Source: Stutzerimonas stutzeri (GTDB taxonomy: Bacteria; Pseudomonadota; Gammaproteobacteria; Pseudomonadales; Pseudomonadaceae). Taken from it: a stretch of DNA of 34,715 bases. Position numbers and translations under genes: made by a program. The notes under the pieces were generated by a model. The model had not been told where the DNA came from. It ran no database searches and worked only from the letters and a program-made list of their open reading frames with translations. The DNA lies in assembly GCF_000952685.1 (NCBI RefSeq), contig NZ_JYHV01000038.1, positions 1 through 34,715 on the forward strand, read 5' to 3'. Of the stretch, positions 22,107-30,511 are shown one piece after another. Within the stretch, counting starts at the first letter, position 1, and every line of letters begins with the position of its first letter.

Positions 22107-22134
22107 TTGCCAGTCCGGCATCGCTGTCTATACT
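22107..22134 (+). promoter_or_regulatory. Sigma-70-type promoter of the cox operon
   Basis: TTGCCA (22107-22112) and TATACT (22129-22134) are separated by 16 bp, each one or two mismatches from consensus. Transcription would start near 22141 and leave a leader of about 170 nt before coxB. The leader contains no obvious gene. Upstream elements for RoxR, Anr or RpoS control were not identified. Confidence 0.6.
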
Positions 22135-22310
22135 CCGATCGTAAGCGTACCGATTGAATCCGACTGTGCGTGCAAAGCGAGGGTTGGTGCCCAGGAATTG
22201 GGGGGAGCCAGATCAGCGTGTAGTCAGGCGGTCGAGGTGAGCGTGGCTCGCTTTGGCAACCGGACGAACAGCAGTCGGCGGGATAACAAGAACCATAAGG
22301 GGAACCCGCA

Positions 22311-23444
22311 ATGTCGCGACATCCACGAGTCTGGATGGGGATTGGGCTGTGGTCGCTATTCGGCCAGGCCCAGGCGGCCTGGGACGTGAATATGCGCTCC
22401 GGTGCCACGGAAGTCAGTCGTTCCGTGTTCGATTTGCACATGACGATCTTCTGGATCTGCGTAATCATCGGCGTGCTGGTGTTCGCCGCCATGTTCTGGT
22501 CGATGCTCGCTCACCGCCGTTCCAAGCGGCTGGAGTCGGCGCATTTTCACGAGAACACTCGGGTCGAGGTGCTCTGGACCATCATTCCGTTGTTGATCCT
22601 CGTCGGGATGGCGGTTCCGGCAACCCGCACCCTGATCCACATCTACGACGCGTCCGAGTCGGATGTCGATATCCAGATCACCGGCTATCAGTGGAAGTGG
22701 CACTACAAGTACCTGGGTGAGGATGTCGAGTACTTCAGCAACCTCACCACGCCGCGCGATCAGATCAACAATCTCGAGCCCAAAGGCGAGCATTACCTAC
22801 TGGAGGTGGACGAGCCGCTGGTGATTCCGACGGGCGCCAAGGTGCGCTTCCTGATCACCGCAGCGGACGTCATTCACTCCTGGTGGGTACCGGATCTGGC
22901 AGTGAAAAAGGATGCCATTCCCGGCTTCATCAACGAGTCCTGGACCCGTATCGATAAACCGGGCATCTACCGCGGCCAATGCACTGAGCTGTGCGGCAAG
23001 GACCATGGCTTCATGCCGGTTGTCGTGGAGGTGAAGTCACCGGAAGACTACGCCGCCTGGCTCGGCGAGAAGAAGGCGGAAGCCGCCAAGCTCGCCGAGC
23101 TGACCAGCAAGGAATGGACGCTCGAAGAGCTGGTGACCCGCGGTGAGAAGGTTTACCAGACCAACTGTGCGTCCTGCCACCAGGCGGGAGGCGAGGGGCT
23201 GCCACCGATGTTCCCGGCGCTGAAGGGCTCGCCCATCGCCACTGGCGAGGCCGAAGACCACCTCAGCATCGTCGTCAATGGCAAGCCGGGCACCGCCATG
23301 GCCGCCTTCGGCAAGCAGCTGTCCGAGGTCGACATTGCCGCGGTGGTGACCTACGAGCGCAATGCGTGGGGCAACAACAAGGGCGACATGGTCACGCCGA
23401 AAGACGTGCTCGTCTTCAAACAGGCCGAAGAAGCCACCCAGTAA
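22311..23444 (+). CDS. coxB: Cytochrome c oxidase subunit II with C-terminal cytochrome c domain
   Basis: A 377-aa subunit II of the aa3 oxidase (caa3-like form). A signal peptide (1-22) is followed by two membrane helices (about 45-65 and 88-108) and the periplasmic cupredoxin domain. CuA ligands are His189, Cys224, Glu226, Cys228, His232 and Met235. A cytochrome c domain follows with Cys286-Ala-Ser-Cys289-His290 and axial Met330, an electron entry point from cytochrome c. The ATG at 22311 follows AAGGGGAA. It is the first gene of the oxidase operon, 12 bp ahead of coxA. Confidence 0.97.
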   Translation: MSRHPRVWMGIGLWSLFGQAQAAWDVNMRSGATEVSRSVFDLHMTIFWICVIIGVLVFAAMFWSMLAHRRSKRLESAHFHENTRVEVLWTIIPLLILVGMAVPATRTLIHIYDASESDVDIQITGYQWKWHYKYLGEDVEYFSNLTTPRDQINNLEPKGEHYLLEVDEPLVIPTGAKVRFLITAADVIHSWWVPDLAVKKDAIPGFINESWTRIDKPGIYRGQCTELCGKDHGFMPVVVEVKSPEDYAAWLGEKKAEAAKLAELTSKEWTLEELVTRGEKVYQTNCASCHQAGGEGLPPMFPALKGSPIATGEAEDHLSIVVNGKPGTAMAAFGKQLSEVDIAAVVTYERNAWGNNKGDMVTPKDVLVFKQAEEATQ

Positions 23445-23456
23445 GAGGATCAGGTG

Positions 23457-25085
23457 ATGAGTGCAGTGATCGACGATCATGGTCATGCCGGGCATGACCA
23501 TCACCACGGCCCGGCCAAGGGGCTCATGCGCTGGGTGCTGACCACCAACCACAAGGACATCGGTTCGATGTACCTGTGGTTCAGCTTCTGCGCCTTCCTG
23601 CTGGGCGGTTCGATGGCGATGGTTATCCGCGCCGAGTTGTTCCAGCCGGGGCTGCAGATCGTGCAGCCGGAATTCTTCAACCAGATGACCACCATGCACG
23701 GCCTGATCATGGTCTTCGGCGCGGTGATGCCGGCGTTCGTCGGATTGGCCAACTGGATGATCCCATTGATGATCGGTGCGCCGGACATGGCGCTGCCGCG
23801 GATGAACAACTTCAGCTTCTGGCTGCTGCCGGCGGCCTTCGGCCTGCTTATTTCGACTCTGTTCATGGAGGGCGGCGGACCCAACTTCGGCTGGACCTTC
23901 TACGCGCCGCTGTCGACGACCTACGCGCCGGAGTCGGTGACCTTCTTCATCTTCGCCATTCACCTGATGGGCATCAGCTCGATCATGGGCGCGATCAACG
24001 TGGTCGCCACCATCCTCAACCTACGCGCACCCGGCATGACCCTGATGAAAATGCCGCTGTTCGTCTGGACGTGGCTGATCACCGCCTTCCTGCTGATCGC
24101 GGTGATGCCGGTGCTAGCCGGCGTGGTGACCATGATGCTGATGGACATCCACTTCGGCACCAGCTTCTTCAGCGCGGCCGGCGGCGGCGACCCGGTGCTG
24201 TTCCAACATGTGTTCTGGTTCTTCGGCCATCCCGAGGTGTACATCATGATCCTGCCGGCGTTCGGCGCCGTCAGCTCGATCATTCCCGCCTTCAGCCGCA
24301 AGCCGCTGTTCGGCTATACCTCGATGGTCTACGCCACCGGCGCCATCGCCTTTCTGTCGTTCATCGTCTGGTCGCACCATATGTTCACCGTCGGCATTCC
24401 GGTGGTTGGCGAGCTGTTCTTCATGTACGCCACCATGCTGATCGCGGTGCCAACCGGGGTGAAGGTGTTCAACTGGGTATCCACCATGTGGCGTGGCTCG
24501 CTGACCTTCGAGGCCCCGATGCTGTTCGCCGTGGCCTTCGTCATCCTGTTCACCATTGGCGGTTTTTCTGGCCTGATGCTGGCCATCGCGCCGGCGGACT
24601 TCCAGTACCACGACACCTACTTCGTGGTGGCGCACTTCCACTACGTGCTGGTACCCGGTGCGATATTCGGCATCTTTGCTTCGGCTTATTACTGGCTGCC
24701 CAAGTGGACCGGGCATATGTACGACGAGACACTGGCCAAACTGCACTTCTGGATGAGCTTCATCGGCATGAACCTGGCGTTCTTCCCGATGCACTTCGTG
24801 GGGCTGGCCGGCATGCCGCGACGCATTCCGGACTACAACATGATGTTCGCCAACTTCAACATGGTATCGAGCATCGGTGCCTTTATGTTCGGGGCGACTC
24901 AACTGCTGTTCCTGTTCATCGTCATCAAGTGCATTCGCGGTGGCCCGGCTGCCGCGGCCAAGCCCTGGGATGGAGCCGATGGTCTGGAATGGAGTGTGCC
25001 GTCCCCGGCGCCCTATCACACCTTCAGCGTTCCGCCGAGCATGGAAGAACTCCATGAGCACCGCACGGGGCCCAAGCATGAATAG
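23457..25085 (+). CDS. coxA: Cytochrome c oxidase subunit I (aa3-type)
   Basis: A 542-aa catalytic subunit with 12 membrane helices. Heme a ligands are His81 and His395, the heme a3 ligand is His393, and CuB ligands are His258, His307 and His308. The cross-linked tyrosine is Tyr262 in FGHPEVYIMILPAFG. D-channel residues are Asp110 and Glu260, and the K-channel lysine is Lys336, so it is an A-family proton pump. The His-rich N-terminus (HDHHHG) may bind metal. The ATG at 23457 fits AGAGGA spacing better than the overlapping GTG at 23454. A 231-bp gap before ctaG holds hairpins that may lower downstream expression. Confidence 0.97.
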   Translation: MSAVIDDHGHAGHDHHHGPAKGLMRWVLTTNHKDIGSMYLWFSFCAFLLGGSMAMVIRAELFQPGLQIVQPEFFNQMTTMHGLIMVFGAVMPAFVGLANWMIPLMIGAPDMALPRMNNFSFWLLPAAFGLLISTLFMEGGGPNFGWTFYAPLSTTYAPESVTFFIFAIHLMGISSIMGAINVVATILNLRAPGMTLMKMPLFVWTWLITAFLLIAVMPVLAGVVTMMLMDIHFGTSFFSAAGGGDPVLFQHVFWFFGHPEVYIMILPAFGAVSSIIPAFSRKPLFGYTSMVYATGAIAFLSFIVWSHHMFTVGIPVVGELFFMYATMLIAVPTGVKVFNWVSTMWRGSLTFEAPMLFAVAFVILFTIGGFSGLMLAIAPADFQYHDTYFVVAHFHYVLVPGAIFGIFASAYYWLPKWTGHMYDETLAKLHFWMSFIGMNLAFFPMHFVGLAGMPRRIPDYNMMFANFNMVSSIGAFMFGATQLLFLFIVIKCIRGGPAAAAKPWDGADGLEWSVPSPAPYHTFSVPPSMEELHEHRTGPKHE

Positions 25086-25089
25086 CGTT

Positions 25090-25104
25090 GCCGCCCTTGG
25101 CGGC
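25090..25104 (+). terminator. Short hairpin just after coxA
   Basis: GCCGCC and GGCGGC pair around loop ctt, 5 bp past the coxA stop codon. Like the next repeat it could reduce transcription from coxBA into the assembly genes. No T-run follows. Confidence 0.4.
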
Positions 25105-25233
25105 TTCAGGTCGGCGGCTGGCCAAGGGTTGGCCACGACGGGGTGCGCCTGTGATATCGGAAACGAGGGCGGCCATGAAGGTTGGCTGAAGCCCTCCCCG
25201 GCTGAGGTGATGCGGGGCGCTGGCTGCTTCGTA

Positions 25234-25253
25234 GGGTGGGCTTCAGCCCACCC
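25234..25253. repeat. Palindromic repeat GGGTGGGC-TTCA-GCCCACCC in the coxA-ctaG gap
   Basis: An 8-bp perfect stem with loop TTCA. A related inverted half, GGCTGAAGCC, lies about 55 bp upstream within 25174-25200, so this may be a small REP-like pair. Such GTAGGGTGGGCTTCAGCCC units are, from memory, dispersed in P. stutzeri-group genomes. It lies in the 231-bp gap 25086-25316, which has no gene. Confidence 0.6.
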
Positions 25254-25316
25254 GCGCAACAGCACCAAGCCGAAGCTTGCGTTGCGCGTTGAACGCTCCT
25301 GTGTGAGGAGGACGCG

Positions 25317-25898
25317 ATGAGCGATTCTCTGCCCACCGCCCGACTTGTCCGCCGGCTACTGTTGGTGGTCGTCGTGATGTTCGCCTTCGGTTTTGCGCTG
25401 GTGCCGATCTACGACGTCATGTGCAAGGCTTTCGGAATCAACGGCAAGACGGCAGGTGCCTACGGAGGCACGCAGACCACCGACGAGGCGCGCGAGGTAC
25501 GGGTGCAGTTTCTCGCCACCAACGCGTCGGGAATGGTATGGGAATTCCGGCCGATGGCCGATCAGATCGCCGTCAACCCCGGCGCCACCCGAGAAATGCG
25601 CTTCGTCGCTTACAACCCCACCGACAAGCCAATGACGGCACAGGCCGTGCCGAGTGTTTCGCCGTCGAAGGCGGCGGCATATTTCCATAAGACCGAATGT
25701 TTCTGTTTTACCCAGCAGGTGCTGCAGCCTGGTGAGCGCATCGAAATGCCGGTGCGTTTCATTGTCGATCGTGATTTGCCCGCAGACGTGCGTCATCTGA
25801 CGCTCGCCTACACCCTGTTCGATATCACGTCTCGCCAACCTCCCGTCGCCGTCGTTGATCAGGCGTCCGTGGTGGCGGCCAAGGAGAGTCTGCAATGA
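25317..25898 (+). CDS. ctaG: Cytochrome c oxidase assembly protein CtaG (Cox11)
   Basis: A 193-aa copper chaperone that delivers copper to the CuB site of subunit I. A single N-terminal membrane helix (about 12-32) anchors an immunoglobulin-like periplasmic domain. Copper-binding cysteines are Cys36 (in YDVMCKAFG) and Cys128-Phe-Cys130 in HKTECFCFTQQVLQPGE. The ATG at 25317 follows GAGGAGG. The stop overlaps coxC by 4 bp (ATGA), so the two genes are coupled. Confidence 0.95.
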   Translation: MSDSLPTARLVRRLLLVVVVMFAFGFALVPIYDVMCKAFGINGKTAGAYGGTQTTDEAREVRVQFLATNASGMVWEFRPMADQIAVNPGATREMRFVAYNPTDKPMTAQAVPSVSPSKAAAYFHKTECFCFTQQVLQPGERIEMPVRFIVDRDLPADVRHLTLAYTLFDITSRQPPVAVVDQASVVAAKESLQ

Positions 25899-26794
25899 GC
25901 CAACAGACCACCACGCACGAGAATTACTACGTTCCCGCCCAGAGCAAGTGGCCCATAATCGCCACGGTCGCACTGCTGATCACGGTCTTTGGTCTCGGCA
26001 CCTGGTTCAACGACCTCAAGGCCGATCGCGCCGAATCGAACGGCCCACTGATTTTCTTCGTGGGCGCGTTGCTGATTGCCTACATGATGTTCGGCTGGTT
26101 CGGCGCGGTCGTCCGCGAAGGCCGAGCCGGGCTCTATAGTGCGCAGATGGATCGTTCGTTCCGCTGGGGCATGAGCTGGTTCATCTTTTCCGAAGTCATG
26201 TTCTTTCTCGCGTTTTTCGGTGTGCTGTTCTACATCCGCTACTGGGTCGGGCCCTGGCTCGGTGGCGAGGGCGACAAGGGCGTGAGCAATATGCTGTGGC
26301 CCAACTTCGAATATACCTGGCCACTGCTGAACAACCCCGATCCCAAGCTTTATCCGGCGCCTGAAGGCACTATTGGTGCCTTCGGACTGCCGCTGATCAA
26401 CACCATCCTGCTCGTGACCTCGAGTTTCACGCTGACCTGGGCGCACCATGCGTTGCGCAAAGGAAACCGCAAACACCTCAAGCTCGGACTGGGATTGACC
26501 GTGCTGCTGGGCGCCTCGTTTCTGGCCCTGCAGATAGAGGAATACATTCACGCCTATACCGAGTTGGGGCTGACGCTTGGCTCGGGTATCTACGGCGCGA
26601 CCTTCTTCATGCTCACGGGCTTTCACGGCGCCCACGTGACCATTGGCGCGATCATCCTGTCGATCATGCTGGTGCGCAGCTTCCGCGGTCACTTCACGCC
26701 GGAACAGCACTTCGGCTTCGAGGCGGCTGCCTGGTACTGGCACTTCGTGGACGTGGTCTGGATCGGCTTGTTCATTTTCGTCTACGTGCTTTGA
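25895..26794 (+). CDS. coxC: Cytochrome c oxidase subunit III
   Basis: A 299-aa subunit III with seven membrane helices. Conserved marks are the FSEVMFFLAFFG segment with Glu100, the THALR-like motif WAHHALRKG, the FHGAHVTIGA motif near residue 244, and the C-terminal WYWHFVDVVWIGLFIFVYVL. Compared with short forms it has an extra loop (about 117-160) between helices, as in other pseudomonads. It stabilises the catalytic core against turnover inactivation. It overlaps ctaG by four bases. The next plus-strand gene is 328 bp away because a small convergent gene intervenes. Confidence 0.95.
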   Translation: MSQQTTTHENYYVPAQSKWPIIATVALLITVFGLGTWFNDLKADRAESNGPLIFFVGALLIAYMMFGWFGAVVREGRAGLYSAQMDRSFRWGMSWFIFSEVMFFLAFFGVLFYIRYWVGPWLGGEGDKGVSNMLWPNFEYTWPLLNNPDPKLYPAPEGTIGAFGLPLINTILLVTSSFTLTWAHHALRKGNRKHLKLGLGLTVLLGASFLALQIEEYIHAYTELGLTLGSGIYGATFFMLTGFHGAHVTIGAIILSIMLVRSFRGHFTPEQHFGFEAAAWYWHFVDVVWIGLFIFVYVL

Positions 26795-26851
26795 ACGCCG
26801 GCCTCGGCTGAAGGCTGGAGCGACCGCAGCGGCGTTACATACGGACCTGAG

Positions 26852-27052
26852 CTAGCCGAAACCCGGATGCAGCTGCCCGGAATAGAAGCCCCAGGCGATC
26901 AGCGCGATCGTCAGGGCAGAGAGGGTGACACGAACGAACAATGCGGTCACCAGGCGGGAGGTTCGACCCTCGTCCTTGACCAGAAAGAACAGACCGCTGA
27001 ACAGACTGACCAGCGTGGCTACTAATAACAGAACGATCGCCGCCTTGAGCAT
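26852..27052 (-). CDS. Twin-transmembrane protein (DUF2909)
   Basis: A 66-aa protein with two hydrophobic helices (about 4-26 and 40-58) joined by the charged loop VKDEGRTSRLV. It matches the DUF2909 / twin-transmembrane family commonly found next to coxC and SURF1 genes. The function is unknown; a role in oxidase assembly is inferred from location. It lies on the opposite strand to the rest of the cox locus, between coxC and the SURF1 gene. The ATG at 27052 has only a weak ribosome site. Translation of the complementary frame is not expected. Confidence 0.82.
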   Translation of the reverse strand: MLKAAIVLLLVATLVSLFSGLFFLVKDEGRTSRLVTALFVRVTLSALTIALIAWGFYSGQLHPGFG

Positions 27053-27122
27053 GAGCGAGTCCGTAGTAGGGGAAGTGGGGGTGCAGTATAGCCAGCCGTA
27101 TCAATACGCTGTGGGGCGCGGC

Positions 27123-27830
27123 ATGAGCGGGTTCAAACCCGGTCTGCTGCCGACCTTGCTGGTCCTGACGCTGCTGCCGCTGCTGGTCTGGCTGGGGTTC
27201 TGGCAGCTGGAGCGCGGCGAACAGAAGCGCGACATGCTGGCTCGCCAGGAAGCGCGGCAGCAGGCGGCGCCGGTCGGACCCGAGCAGATCGAGCAATTCG
27301 AAGATCCCGCCTACAGTCGAATCCATTTGCAGGGCAGTTTCGATGACGAACACAGTTTCCTGCTGGACAGCCGTACCCGCGACGGCCAGGTTGGTGTCGA
27401 GCTGTTGCAACCCTTCCAGGATCAGCCAAGCGGTCGCTGGGTGCTAGTGAACCGCGGCTGGATACCCTGGCCGGATCGCCGGATCCCGCCGAAGTTCGAT
27501 ACGCCGGATCGCCCATTGAAGCTGGCCGCCTGGGTCTATGCACCTTCTGGCAAGCCGTTCTTGTTAAACGAGCGCATGGCCGAGGGTTGGCCAAGGCTGC
27601 TCAATCACGTCGATGTCGAAGCGCTGTGGCAATTGCTCGGACGTGATGGCGTTGAATACGAGTTGCGACTTGAGCCCGGCCCGGCAGCGTACCGGGCAGA
27701 CTGGCCGATCACCAGCATGCAGCCGCAGCAGCACCTGGGGTACGCGGTGCAATGGTTTGCGCTGGCGACAGCTCTGCTGGCGTTATTTATTTACTTCGGC
27801 GTGCATCAGGCACGAGGGAGCAAGCAGTGA
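27123..27830 (+). CDS. SURF1-family cytochrome oxidase biogenesis protein
   Basis: A 235-aa SURF1/Shy1 protein, which binds heme A and assists its insertion into subunit I. It has one membrane helix at each end (about 8-26 and 207-226) with a periplasmic domain between. Family marks are LGFWQLERGEQKR, FLLDSRTRDGQVGVELLQPF, VLVNRGWIPW and the C-terminal HLGYAVQWFALA with the conserved His. The ATG at 27123 follows a GGGG-type ribosome site. The stop overlaps the next gene's GTG (GTGA). Confidence 0.92.
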   Translation: MSGFKPGLLPTLLVLTLLPLLVWLGFWQLERGEQKRDMLARQEARQQAAPVGPEQIEQFEDPAYSRIHLQGSFDDEHSFLLDSRTRDGQVGVELLQPFQDQPSGRWVLVNRGWIPWPDRRIPPKFDTPDRPLKLAAWVYAPSGKPFLLNERMAEGWPRLLNHVDVEALWQLLGRDGVEYELRLEPGPAAYRADWPITSMQPQQHLGYAVQWFALATALLALFIYFGVHQARGSKQ

Positions 27831-28417
27831 CAGCGATGAATCCGACCTTCAATCCCGCACAAGCCCAACGCCGGCGTGGGCGAGTGCAACTGCTACTGAT
27901 CCTGGCCGTGGTGATTGGGCCCATGCTGCTGGCAACGGCGATGTATCGGTTCGGCTTCTGGATACCCGAAACCCGAACCTACGACGGCGCGTTGGTAGCC
28001 ACCGGCCAAGGGCGCGAGACGCTCGGCGTGACCGTACCAGTGGCGCCCGAACCACGCTGGGAGCTGCTGGTTACCGCACCGCAAGGGTGCGCAGAAGACT
28101 GCCAGCAGCTGGTCTATCTGGCGCGGCAGATCAACATTGGCCTGGCGCGTGAGGCCGGCCGTGCCGGCCATGCACTGGCGAGCGGGCAGGCATTGAGCGC
28201 CGACTACGATCAGCGTCTGCAGCGCGAATACCCCCAGCTGCAGCGTTATGTGCTGGACCCGACGGTTTATGCGGGCAACCCGGAGGCACCCGACGGCCCG
28301 CAGCTGTGGATCATCGATCCGCACGGCAATCTGGTCTTGCGCTACGACGCCAAGGCCAACGGCAAGGCGATTCTCGATGACCTCAAGCACCTGTTGAAAA
28401 TCTCCCAGATCGGCTGA
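27827..28417 (+). CDS. Membrane-anchored CxxxC protein in the cox operon (Sco/thioredoxin-like?)
   Basis: A 196-aa protein with one N-terminal membrane helix (about 20-40) and a periplasmic domain. It has Cys88-Ala-Glu-Asp-Cys92, the same CxxxC spacing as the copper site of Sco proteins, following a strand WELLVTAPQGC that aligns with the Sco WNLLFFGYTFC strand. Near the C-terminus LWIIDPHGNLVLRYD resembles LALIGPDGRLRGF of Sco. This suggests a divergent thioredoxin fold and possibly a copper or thiol role; it is not established. The GTG at 27827 has GGGAG at good spacing and overlaps the SURF1 stop; the ATG at 27836 is an alternative. It corresponds from memory to PA0111. Confidence 0.8.
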   Translation: MTAMNPTFNPAQAQRRRGRVQLLLILAVVIGPMLLATAMYRFGFWIPETRTYDGALVATGQGRETLGVTVPVAPEPRWELLVTAPQGCAEDCQQLVYLARQINIGLAREAGRAGHALASGQALSADYDQRLQREYPQLQRYVLDPTVYAGNPEAPDGPQLWIIDPHGNLVLRYDAKANGKAILDDLKHLLKISQIG

Positions 28418-28473
28418 CCCAGGCACTCGGCCGCCTCGCTGGAGTCTCAACGAGGTCGCCCAAGGAGAACCAG

Positions 28474-29544
28474 ATGGCAAAACCCGGATACCGTCTTGCC
28501 CTCGTCGCCACACTGCTGGCCGTGGTGGTGGTGCTCCTCGGTGCCTATACGAGGCTGACCCACGCCGGCCTCGGCTGCCCGGACTGGCCCGGCTGCTATG
28601 GATTTCTAGCGGTACCCATGAGCGAGCAAGCCCAGAGCCTGGCGGCGCTACGCTTCCCGGATGCACCGATTGAGGTGCACAAGGGGTGGAACGAGATGGT
28701 GCATCGCTATTTCGCTGGTGCGCTGGGACTGGTAATCCTCGGGCTCGCCGTGCAGGCGCTGCGGCGGCGTTCACAGCCGGGTCAGCCGGTCAAGCTGCCG
28801 CTGCTACTGTTGGCCGTGGTAATCACCCAGGCTGCCTTCGGCATGTGGACGGTGACCCTGCAGCTCTGGCCCCAGGTGGTAACTGCGCATTTACTGGGTG
28901 GCTTCACCACCTTGAGCCTGTTGTTCCTACTGACTTTGCGTTTATCGGGACGGCGACCAGTAACCGGGCCGATACCGGCTCGGATCCGGGCACTGGCGAT
29001 GCTCGGCCTGCTGGCTGTGATCGGTCAGGTCGCGCTGGGCGGCTGGGTCAGCAGCAACTACGCTGCGGTGGCCTGCACTGACTTCCCCACCTGCCACGGC
29101 GAGTGGTGGCCCGAGATGGATTTCGCCAATGCCTTCAACCTGACTCATCACGACATCGGCCCCAATTACCTCGGCGGCATGCTCTACGGCGAGGCGCGTA
29201 CCGCCATTCATCTCACCCATCGTCTCGGCGCGCTGACCGTGACGCTGCTGTTGCTGATCCTCAGCTGGCAGCTCTGGCGCAACGGACTTTCACGTCTTGC
29301 CACATTGTTGCTGGCGACCCTGGCACTGCAGGTCGGGCTGGGCATCAGCAATGTCCTGCTCAATCTGCCGTTGGCTGTCGCCGTCGCCCACAACGGCGGC
29401 GGTGCCTTGCTGCTGCTGGTTACCGTACTGATCAATCACCGTCTCTTCCCGGGTCGCCATAGCGCCGTTGCGACGCATGAGCCGGCGATCCAACGGCATC
29501 CGGTTTCGAACTCGATGGGTGGGCTCGACCTACCCCGCGCTTGA
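28474..29544 (+). CDS. ctaA: Heme A synthase
   Basis: A 356-aa eight-helix membrane protein of the COX15/CtaA family, which oxidises heme O to heme A. Conserved histidines lie in VHKGWNEMVHRYFAG (His69, His77), in the VTAHLLGG segment, HLTHRLGALT and AVAHNGGGALL. Two cysteine pairs in periplasmic loops are visible: Cys35/Cys41 in GLGCPDWPGCYG and the pair in ACTDFPTCHG. The ATG at 28474 follows AAGGAG. It precedes cyoE by 16 bp, so the two consecutive steps of heme A synthesis are cotranscribed. Confidence 0.95.
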   Translation: MAKPGYRLALVATLLAVVVVLLGAYTRLTHAGLGCPDWPGCYGFLAVPMSEQAQSLAALRFPDAPIEVHKGWNEMVHRYFAGALGLVILGLAVQALRRRSQPGQPVKLPLLLLAVVITQAAFGMWTVTLQLWPQVVTAHLLGGFTTLSLLFLLTLRLSGRRPVTGPIPARIRALAMLGLLAVIGQVALGGWVSSNYAAVACTDFPTCHGEWWPEMDFANAFNLTHHDIGPNYLGGMLYGEARTAIHLTHRLGALTVTLLLLILSWQLWRNGLSRLATLLLATLALQVGLGISNVLLNLPLAVAVAHNGGGALLLLVTVLINHRLFPGRHSAVATHEPAIQRHPVSNSMGGLDLPRA

Positions 29545-29560
29545 CCACAAGGAGAACCCC

Positions 29561-30460
29561 ATGGCGACTCTACTCAGCGAACGCGGCGTCCAGGTCAGCT
29601 GGCGCGACTATCTCGAGCTGACCAAGCCGAAGGTGGTGCTGCTGATGCTCATCACCTCCTTGGTGGGCATGTTTCTCGCCACGCGCGCAGGCGTGCCCTG
29701 GACAGTGCTGGTGTTCGGCAATCTCGGCATCGCGCTCTGCGCCGGTGGCGCGGCGGCGGTCAACCATGTGGTGGATCGGCGCATCGACTCGGTGATGGCG
29801 CGCACCCACAAAAGGCCACTGGCCGAAGGCCGGGTATCGCCTGCCGCGGCCCTGCTGTTCGCGTTGTTGCTGAGCGTCGCCGGGATGGCGCTGCTGCTGA
29901 TGTTCACCAACGCGCTGGCAGCCTGGCTGACGCTGGCATCGCTGATCGGCTATGCCGTCATCTACACCGGCTTTCTCAAGCGTGCGACCCCGCAGAACAT
30001 CGTCATTGGCGGTCTGGCCGGCGCCGCACCACCACTGCTCGGTTGGGTCGCGGTGACCGGCCAGGTGACCGCCGAGCCGCTGTTGCTGGTGCTGATCATC
30101 TTCGCCTGGACGCCGCCTCACTTTTGGGCGCTGGCGATTCACCGCAAGGCGGAATACGCCAAGGTCAATGTACCGATGCTGCCGGTGACTCACGGCGAGC
30201 ACTACACCAAGGTGCATATCCTGCTCTATACCGCCGTGCTGCTGGCGGTGAGCTTCATGCCGTTCGCCATCCACATGAGTGGTCCGCTGTACCTGGCAGC
30301 GGCGGTGCTGCTGGGTGCGCGCTTCCTGTTCTGGGCCATCGTGCTCTATCGTGAGAGCCGCCCTCATGCGGCCATCAAGACGTTCAAATTCAGCATCTGG
30401 TACCTGTTTGCGCTGTTCATCGCGCTGCTGGTTGATCATTATCTGCTGCTGAATATCTAG
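29561..30460 (+). CDS. cyoE: Protoheme IX farnesyltransferase (heme O synthase)
   Basis: A 299-aa UbiA-type prenyltransferase that adds a farnesyl group to heme B, giving heme O for CtaA. The first aspartate motif is Asn68-x3-Asp72-x3-Asp76 in NHVVDRRIDSVMARTHKRPL. The WTPPHFWALAIHRKAEYAKVNVPMLP stretch is diagnostic of CyoE/CtaB. About nine membrane helices are seen. The ATG at 29561 follows AAGGAG; the open frame runs further upstream but there overlaps ctaA. This copy serves the aa3 oxidase, so ctaB is an equally valid name. Confidence 0.95.
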   Translation: MATLLSERGVQVSWRDYLELTKPKVVLLMLITSLVGMFLATRAGVPWTVLVFGNLGIALCAGGAAAVNHVVDRRIDSVMARTHKRPLAEGRVSPAAALLFALLLSVAGMALLLMFTNALAAWLTLASLIGYAVIYTGFLKRATPQNIVIGGLAGAAPPLLGWVAVTGQVTAEPLLLVLIIFAWTPPHFWALAIHRKAEYAKVNVPMLPVTHGEHYTKVHILLYTAVLLAVSFMPFAIHMSGPLYLAAAVLLGARFLFWAIVLYRESRPHAAIKTFKFSIWYLFALFIALLVDHYLLLNI

Positions 30461-30511
30461 AGGCCGGTGTAGAGCATCTCGCAGGCCTGACTCAGCCCTC
30501 ACAGGAATTCC

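Noticed and set aside
23576..25057. 493-codon plus-strand frame overlapping coxA
   Set aside because: Shifted reading of coxA, Arg/His-rich and without domains; coxA has all heme and copper ligands.
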